Source of the DNA: Burkholderiaceae bacterium
GTDB lineage: Bacteria > Pseudomonadota > Gammaproteobacteria > Burkholderiales > Burkholderiaceae_C
Length of the DNA: 64,000 bases
Assembly: GCA_024235855.1 (NCBI GenBank)
Contig: JACKLN010000013.1
Span: 1 to 64,000 of the forward strand
Reading direction: 5' to 3'
Of this stretch, positions 59,988 through 64,000 are shown one piece after another. A model generated the notes under the pieces. The model worked only from the letters and a program-made list of their open reading frames with translations, did no database searches and had not been told where the DNA came from. A program made the position numbers and the translations under genes. The first letter of the stretch is position 1. The number at the start of each line of letters is the position of its first letter.

Positions 59988-61655
59988 ATGAGCCAGCCGT
60001 CCCGTGTCGACTACCAGACCACCCCCAGCCAGTACAAGCACTGGAAGCTGAAGTTCGAAGGCCCGGTGGCGACGCTGATCGCCGACTTCGACGAGAACGC
60101 CGGCCTGCGCCCGGGCTACAAGCTCAAGCTCAACAGCTACGACCTGGGCGTGGACATCGAGCTCAACGATGCCGTCAACCGCATCCGCTTCGAGCATCCC
60201 GAGGTGCGCACGGTGGTCGTCACCAGCGGCAAGGAGAAGGTGTTCTGCTCCGGCGCCAACATCTTCATGCTGGGCGTCAGCAGCCACGCCTGGAAGGTGA
60301 ACTTCTGCAAGTTCACCAACGAGACGCGCAACGGCATCGAGGACAGCAGCACGCACAGCGGCCTGAAGTTCCTGGCCGCGGTCAACGGCGCCTGCGCCGG
60401 TGGCGGCTATGAACTGGCCCTGGCCTGCGACGAGATCCTGCTCATCGACGACCGCAGCAGCGCTGTCAGCCTGCCGGAGGTGCCGCTGCTGGGCGTGCTG
60501 CCGGGCACCGGTGGCCTGACCCGCGTGACCGACAAGCGCAAGGTGCGCCACGACCTGGCCGACATCTTCTGCACCACCACCGAAGGCGTGCGCGGCCAGA
60601 AGGCCAAGGACTGGCGCCTGGTGGACGACATCGCCAAGCCGGCGCAGTTTGCCGCCCGCGTGCAGGAGCGCGCACTGGAACTGGCCCAGGGCAGCGCCCG
60701 GCCGGGCCCCGACGCTGGCGCCAAGGGTGTCGCCCTGCCCCCGCTGAGCAAGACCGTGGAGCCCGACGCGCTGCGCTACAGCCATGTCACGGTCGAGATC
60801 GACCGCGCCAAGCGCACCGCCACCTGGACGGTGAAGGCACCGAAGGGCACCGTGGCCGCCGACGTGGCCGGCATCGAGGCCGCCGGCAGCGCCTGGCAGC
60901 CGCTGGTGATCGCCCGCGAACTGGACGACGCCATCCTCGAGATGCGCACCAACGAGCTCGAGATCGGCACCTGGCTGATCCGCACCGAAGGCGACGCCGC
61001 CGCGGTGCTGGCGATGGATGCCGCGCTGGAAGCCAACGCCGGCCACTGGTTCGTGCGCGAGACGCGCGGCCTGCTGCGGCGCACGCTCAGCCGCCTGGAC
61101 GTGTCCAGCCGCAGCCTGTTCGCGCTGATCGACGAAGGCAGCTGCTTCGCCGGCACCTACCTGGAACTGGCGCTGGCCTGCGACCGCAGCTACCAACTGG
61201 CCCTGCCCGATGACGCCGCCAAGGCGCCGAAGATCACCGTCGGCGCGCTGAACTGGGGCACCTACCCGATGGCCACAGGCCAGAGCCGCCTGCAGCGCCG
61301 CTTCTACGAGGAAGAAGCGCCGCTGGCCGCCGTCAAGGCGCAGCAGGGCCAGCCGCTGGACGCCGATGCCGCCTTCGCACTGGGCCTGGTCACCAGCAAC
61401 CCGGACGACATCGACTGGGCCGACGAGACCCGCATCGCCATCGAGGAACGCGTGGCGATGAGCCCCGACGCCCTGACCGGCATGGAGGCCAACCTGCGCT
61501 TCAACGGCCCGGAGAACATGGTCACGCGCGTCTTCGGCCGCCTGACCGCCTGGCAGAACTGGATCTTCCAGCGCCCCAACGCCGTCGGCGAGAAGGGTGC
61601 GCTGAAGGTCTACGGCAGCGGCCAGAAGAGCCTGTTCGACTGGCACCGCGTCTGA
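59988..61655 (+). CDS. boxC: 2,3-epoxybenzoyl-CoA dihydrolase BoxC
   Basis: A 555-residue protein with two crotonase-like halves. The first contains VVTSGKEKVFCSGANIFMLG and GACAGGGYELALACDEI, the second ALIDEGSCFAGTYLELALAC. Segments YKHWKLKFEGPVATLIADF and NYxLGVDIELND-like NSYDLGVDIELND are BoxC hallmarks. It opens the epoxide of 2,3-epoxybenzoyl-CoA to an aliphatic semialdehyde acyl-CoA and formate. Length is as usual, and the promoter is just upstream. Confidence 0.96.
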   Translation: MSQPSRVDYQTTPSQYKHWKLKFEGPVATLIADFDENAGLRPGYKLKLNSYDLGVDIELNDAVNRIRFEHPEVRTVVVTSGKEKVFCSGANIFMLGVSSHAWKVNFCKFTNETRNGIEDSSTHSGLKFLAAVNGACAGGGYELALACDEILLIDDRSSAVSLPEVPLLGVLPGTGGLTRVTDKRKVRHDLADIFCTTTEGVRGQKAKDWRLVDDIAKPAQFAARVQERALELAQGSARPGPDAGAKGVALPPLSKTVEPDALRYSHVTVEIDRAKRTATWTVKAPKGTVAADVAGIEAAGSAWQPLVIARELDDAILEMRTNELEIGTWLIRTEGDAAAVLAMDAALEANAGHWFVRETRGLLRRTLSRLDVSSRSLFALIDEGSCFAGTYLELALACDRSYQLALPDDAAKAPKITVGALNWGTYPMATGQSRLQRRFYEEEAPLAAVKAQQGQPLDADAAFALGLVTSNPDDIDWADETRIAIEERVAMSPDALTGMEANLRFNGPENMVTRVFGRLTAWQNWIFQRPNAVGEKGALKVYGSGQKSLFDWHRV

Positions 61656-61674
61656 CACTTCCCTGATCTCGTTG

Positions 61675-61704
61675 TGCGGCGCGGTTTCCGGGTGGCGCGC
61701 CGCA
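61675..61704 (+). other. Hairpin between boxC and boxB
   Basis: TGCGGCGCG (61675-61683) pairs perfectly with CGCGCCGCA (61696-61704) around a 12-base loop. No T-run follows, so it is not a standard terminator; it could protect or adjust the boxC and boxB parts of the message. Confidence 0.4.
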
Positions 61705-61747
61705 ACCGAACCTCTTCCTCCCCCGACTGGTTTGCTTGGAGACGGTG

Positions 61748-63176
61748 ATGTCCACGATCAACTACAGCGAGAAGATCCCCAACAACGTCAACCTCAGCGA
61801 GGACCGCACGCTGCAGCGCGCGCTGGAGCACTGGCAGCCCAGCTACCTGAACTGGTGGCAGGACATGGGCCCCGACGGCAGCCACGGCTTCGACGTCTAC
61901 CTGCGCACCGCCGTCAGCGTGGACCCACAGGGCTGGGCGCAGTTCGGCCACGTGAAGATGCCCGACTACCGATGGGGCATCTTCCTGAACCCGGCCGAGC
62001 AGGACCGCAAGATCCACTTCGGCGACCACCTGGGCGAAGCCGCCTGGCAGGAGGTGCCGGGCGAGCACCGCGCCAACCTGCGCCGCATCATCGTCACGCA
62101 AGGCGACACCGAGCCGGCAAGCGTGGAGCAGCAGCGCCACCTGGGCCTGACGGCGCCCAGCCAGTACGACCTGCGCAACCTGTTCCAGGTGAACGTCGAG
62201 GAAGGCCGCCACCTCTGGGCCATGGTCTACCTGCTGCACAAGTGCTTTCGGCCGCGACGGCCGCGAGGAAGGCGAGGCCCTGCTGGAGCGCCGCAGCGGT
62301 GACGAGGACAACCCGCGCATCCTCGGCGCCTTCAACGAGAAGACGCCCGACTGGCTGAGCTTCTTCATGTTCACCTACTTCACCGACCGCGACGGCAAGT
62401 TCCAGCTCTGCGCGCTGGCCGAGAGCGCCTTCGACCCGCTGGCCCGCACGACCAAGTTCATGCTGACCGAGGAGGCCCACCACATGTTCGTGGGCGAGTC
62501 GGGCGTGAGCCGCGTCATCCAGCGCACCTGCCAGGCGATGAACGAGCTCAAGACCGACGATCCGGCCAAGCTGCGCGCCGCCGGCGTGATCGACCTGCCG
62601 ACCATCCAGCGCTACCTGAACTTCCACTTCAGCGTCACGATCGACCTCTTCGGCGCCGACCAGAGCAGCAACGCCGCCATCTTCTACAGCTCGGGCCTGA
62701 AGGGCCGCTTCGAGGAAGGCAAGCGCAGCGACGACCACGTGCTCAAGGGCCACAGCTACAAGGTGCTGGACGTGCAGAACGGCATGCTGGTGGAGAAGGA
62801 AGTGCCGATGCTCAATGCCCTGAACGAGGTGCTGCGCGACGACTACATCAAGGACAGCGTGGGCGGCGTGGAGCGCTGGAACAAGGTCATCGAGAAGGCC
62901 GGAATCCCGTTCCGCCTGAAGGTGCCGCACAAGGCCTTCCACCGCCAGATCGGCACGCTCGCCGGCGTCAAGGTGTCGCCGGATGGCCGCCACGTGAGCG
63001 ACCACGAGTGGAACGCCAAGGTCGAGGAGTGGCTGCCGACGGACGTCGACCGCGCCTACGTGGCCAGCCTGATGGGCCGGGTGGTGGAGCCGGGCAAGTT
63101 CGCCAACTGGATCGCGCCGCCGGTGATGGGCATCAACCGCCAGCCGGTGGACTTCGAGTACGTGCGCTTCAACTGA
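61748..63176 (+). pseudogene. boxB: Benzoyl-CoA 2,3-epoxidase subunit BoxB, frameshifted as given
   Basis: BoxB is the di-iron oxygenase that epoxidises benzoyl-CoA. The first part, from ATG 61748 (GGAGA 6 bases before), reads TINYSEKIPNNVNLSEDRTL, through EEGRHLWAMVYLLHK, then leaves frame at CFRPRRPRG. The rest continues in the next frame: GRDGREEGEALLERRSGDED, MFTYFTDRDGKFQLCALAES, EEAHHMFVGESGVSRV, ending FEYVRFN. One surplus base in TTT at 62246-62248 explains it: removing it restores KCFGRDGREEGE and about 475 residues, the normal BoxB length. Iron-binding Glu/His in EEGRH and EEAHH are on opposite sides of the break. Sequencing error or a real mutation. Confidence 0.88.
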
Positions 63177-63203
63177 CGGCACCACCTGCCCGCGGTACAA
63201 CCG

Positions 63204-63224
63204 AGGGGGCTGCGGCCCCCTTTT
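63204..63224 (+). terminator. Rho-independent terminator after boxB
   Basis: GGGGGC-TGCG-GCCCCC (63205-63220), a perfect 6-bp GC stem with a 4-base loop, extended by an A-T pair, is followed by TTTT (63221-63224). It lies 28 bases after the boxB stop. It would cut or reduce read-through into boxA, although boxA and boxB encode partner proteins. Confidence 0.65.
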
Positions 63225-63238
63225 GCTTGACGAGGCGA

Positions 63239-63396
63239 GAGGGTGAGAGGCCATCCCGCATGCCCGCTCATCCTCGCCAGATGGGCCGACTCGTCGTTGC
63301 AAATGCTCGCCATGGCCCTGCCATGGCTGTGCTTTGCGCCTAGATTCGGTCCGCCTGGCGCGTCTGCTCAGGCACGCCGGATGGCCTCTCACCCTC
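63239..63396. repeat. 158-bp imperfect inverted repeat between boxB and boxA (MITE-like)
   Basis: The ends, 63239-63256 and 63379-63396, are perfect 18-bp inverted repeats; pairing extends to 26 bp (63239-63264 with 63371-63396) with two mismatches, then weakens but stays visible for another 23 bases. The element ends 13 bases before the boxA ATG and includes no gene. It looks like a small non-autonomous element or a long hairpin, and boxA transcription must start in or pass through it. Confidence 0.7.
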
Positions 63397-63409
63397 AGAG
63401 GAGACAACC

Positions 63410-64000
63410 ATGGACCTGGCCGATTCGAAGCTGCTCAAGCAGCATGTCATCGACCCCGAGATCTGCATCCGCTGCAACACCTGCGAAGCCACCTGTCCGG
63501 TGGGCGCGATCACGCACGACTCGCGCAACTACGTGGTCGACGCCGAGAAGTGCAACTTCTGCATGGCCTGCGTGCCGCCCTGCCCCACCGGCAGCATCGA
63601 CAACTGGCGGGTCGTGCCGAAGGCCCGCGCCTACAGCCTGGACGAACAGCTGGGCTGGGACGAACTGCCGGCCGAGCTGAGCGCCGATCAGCTCTCGGAC
63701 GCCGGCGCCGATGCCGCCGATGTGGCCGACGCCCAGGCCGAGGCGGCACCGGCGCCGTCCACCGCCGAGCCCGAGGCCTTCCGCGCTGCCGCCTATGGCG
63801 CCACGGTGCCGCCGTGGTCCGCTGCCCACCCCTACGTGAACCTGTACGGCCCGAAGGCGGCGAAGAAGTCCGTCACCGCCACCGTGGTAGGCAACGTGCG
63901 CGTCACCGAGGTCGGCAAGGAGTACGACACCCACCACGTGGTGCTGGACTTCGGCGCCATGCCGTTCCCGGTGCTCGAGGGCCAGTCCATCGGCGTGCTG
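63410..64000 (+). CDS. boxA: Benzoyl-CoA 2,3-epoxidase reductase BoxA, 3' truncated by window end
   Basis: Frame open from ATG 63410 (AGAGGAGA just before it) to the window end, 197 residues. Two [4Fe-4S] motifs are complete: Cys19, 22, 25, 29 (CIRCNTCEATCP) and Cys48, 51, 54, 58 (CNFCMACVPPCP). An acidic Ala-rich linker (about 80-120) leads into the start of the ferredoxin-NADP reductase-like FAD domain (YGPKAAKKSVTATVVGN, LDFGAMPFPVLEGQSIGVL). BoxA passes electrons from NADPH to BoxB. A terminator and a long inverted repeat separate it from boxB. Confidence 0.95.
   Translation, partial: MDLADSKLLKQHVIDPEICIRCNTCEATCPVGAITHDSRNYVVDAEKCNFCMACVPPCPTGSIDNWRVVPKARAYSLDEQLGWDELPAELSADQLSDAGADAADVADAQAEAAPAPSTAEPEAFRAAAYGATVPPWSAAHPYVNLYGPKAAKKSVTATVVGNVRVTEVGKEYDTHHVVLDFGAMPFPVLEGQSIGVL

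Noticed and set aside
62240..62255. Programmed ribosomal frameshift in boxB
   Set aside because: No slippery heptamer with downstream pseudoknot is apparent, and no BoxB family member is known to need recoding; an indel is simpler.

Overview
The window is about 64 kb of very GC-rich, densely packed DNA. The gene families and local order (aerobic benzoyl-CoA box cluster with BoxR, TRAP and Liv transporters, HTH-citrate synthase, YbiB, DUF4266/DUF3570) fit a betaproteobacterium of the Burkholderiales, in the Rubrivivax/Leptothrix/Methylibium direction. This placement is inference from gene content, not a phylogeny. No rRNA, tRNA or CRISPR array was seen.

Region by region. (1) 1-2.4 kb: a truncated NAD(P)-binding protein and a secreted subtilisin-like protease. 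(2) 2.4-11.9 kb: a minus-strand catabolic operon (FAD monooxygenase, DUF2783, Rieske oxygenase, glutamine-synthetase-like ligase, 2Fe-2S ferredoxin, TRAP transporter DctQ-DctM-DctP). Next to it, beyond a large inverted repeat, lie a gentisate-1,2-dioxygenase-like cupin and a divergent MarR regulator. Together they suggest uptake and oxidation of an aromatic, perhaps amino-substituted, compound through gentisate. (3) 11.9-18.3 kb: ChrA, YbiB, a citrate-synthase homologue lacking both catalytic histidines, and a TonB-dependent receptor. (4) 18.3-25.5 kb: TetR with a nitroreductase-like protein, an FNR/Anr-type site before a beta-CASP hydrolase, membrane proteins, a halohydrin-dehalogenase-like SDR, an ankyrin protein and small secreted proteins. 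(5) 25.5-28.6 kb: a lower-GC island with one unidentified membrane protein and a transposase remnant. (6) 28.6-31.0 kb: prolyl-4-hydroxylase-like protein, YaaA and an esterase.

(7) 31.4-47.8 kb is the most striking part: fifteen plus-strand genes, mostly overlapping or nearly touching. They encode ApbE, two lipoproteins with c-heme-like motifs (one HzsA-like), an SH3/outer-membrane protein, two more outer-membrane barrels (one DUF3570), a TlpA-like thioredoxin, a DUF4266 lipoprotein, coiled-coil and repeat-rich periplasmic proteins, one ExbB/TolQ homologue, two ExbD homologues and a TonB-like protein with an AgmX/PglI-type C-terminus. I read this as an energised, envelope-spanning machine with redox components and unknown function. 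(8) 47.8-51.2 kb: a STAND NTPase and a TIR-domain protein translated as an overlapping pair, a candidate defence or signalling module.

(9) 51.3-64 kb: aerobic benzoate degradation. A minus-strand run carries DUF4863, benzoate-CoA ligase, an alpha/beta hydrolase and a complete Liv-type ABC importer. Divergently, boxR, boxC, boxB and the start of boxA run on the plus strand. boxB as given carries a one-base frameshift, and an imperfect 158-bp inverted repeat plus a terminator separate boxB from boxA.
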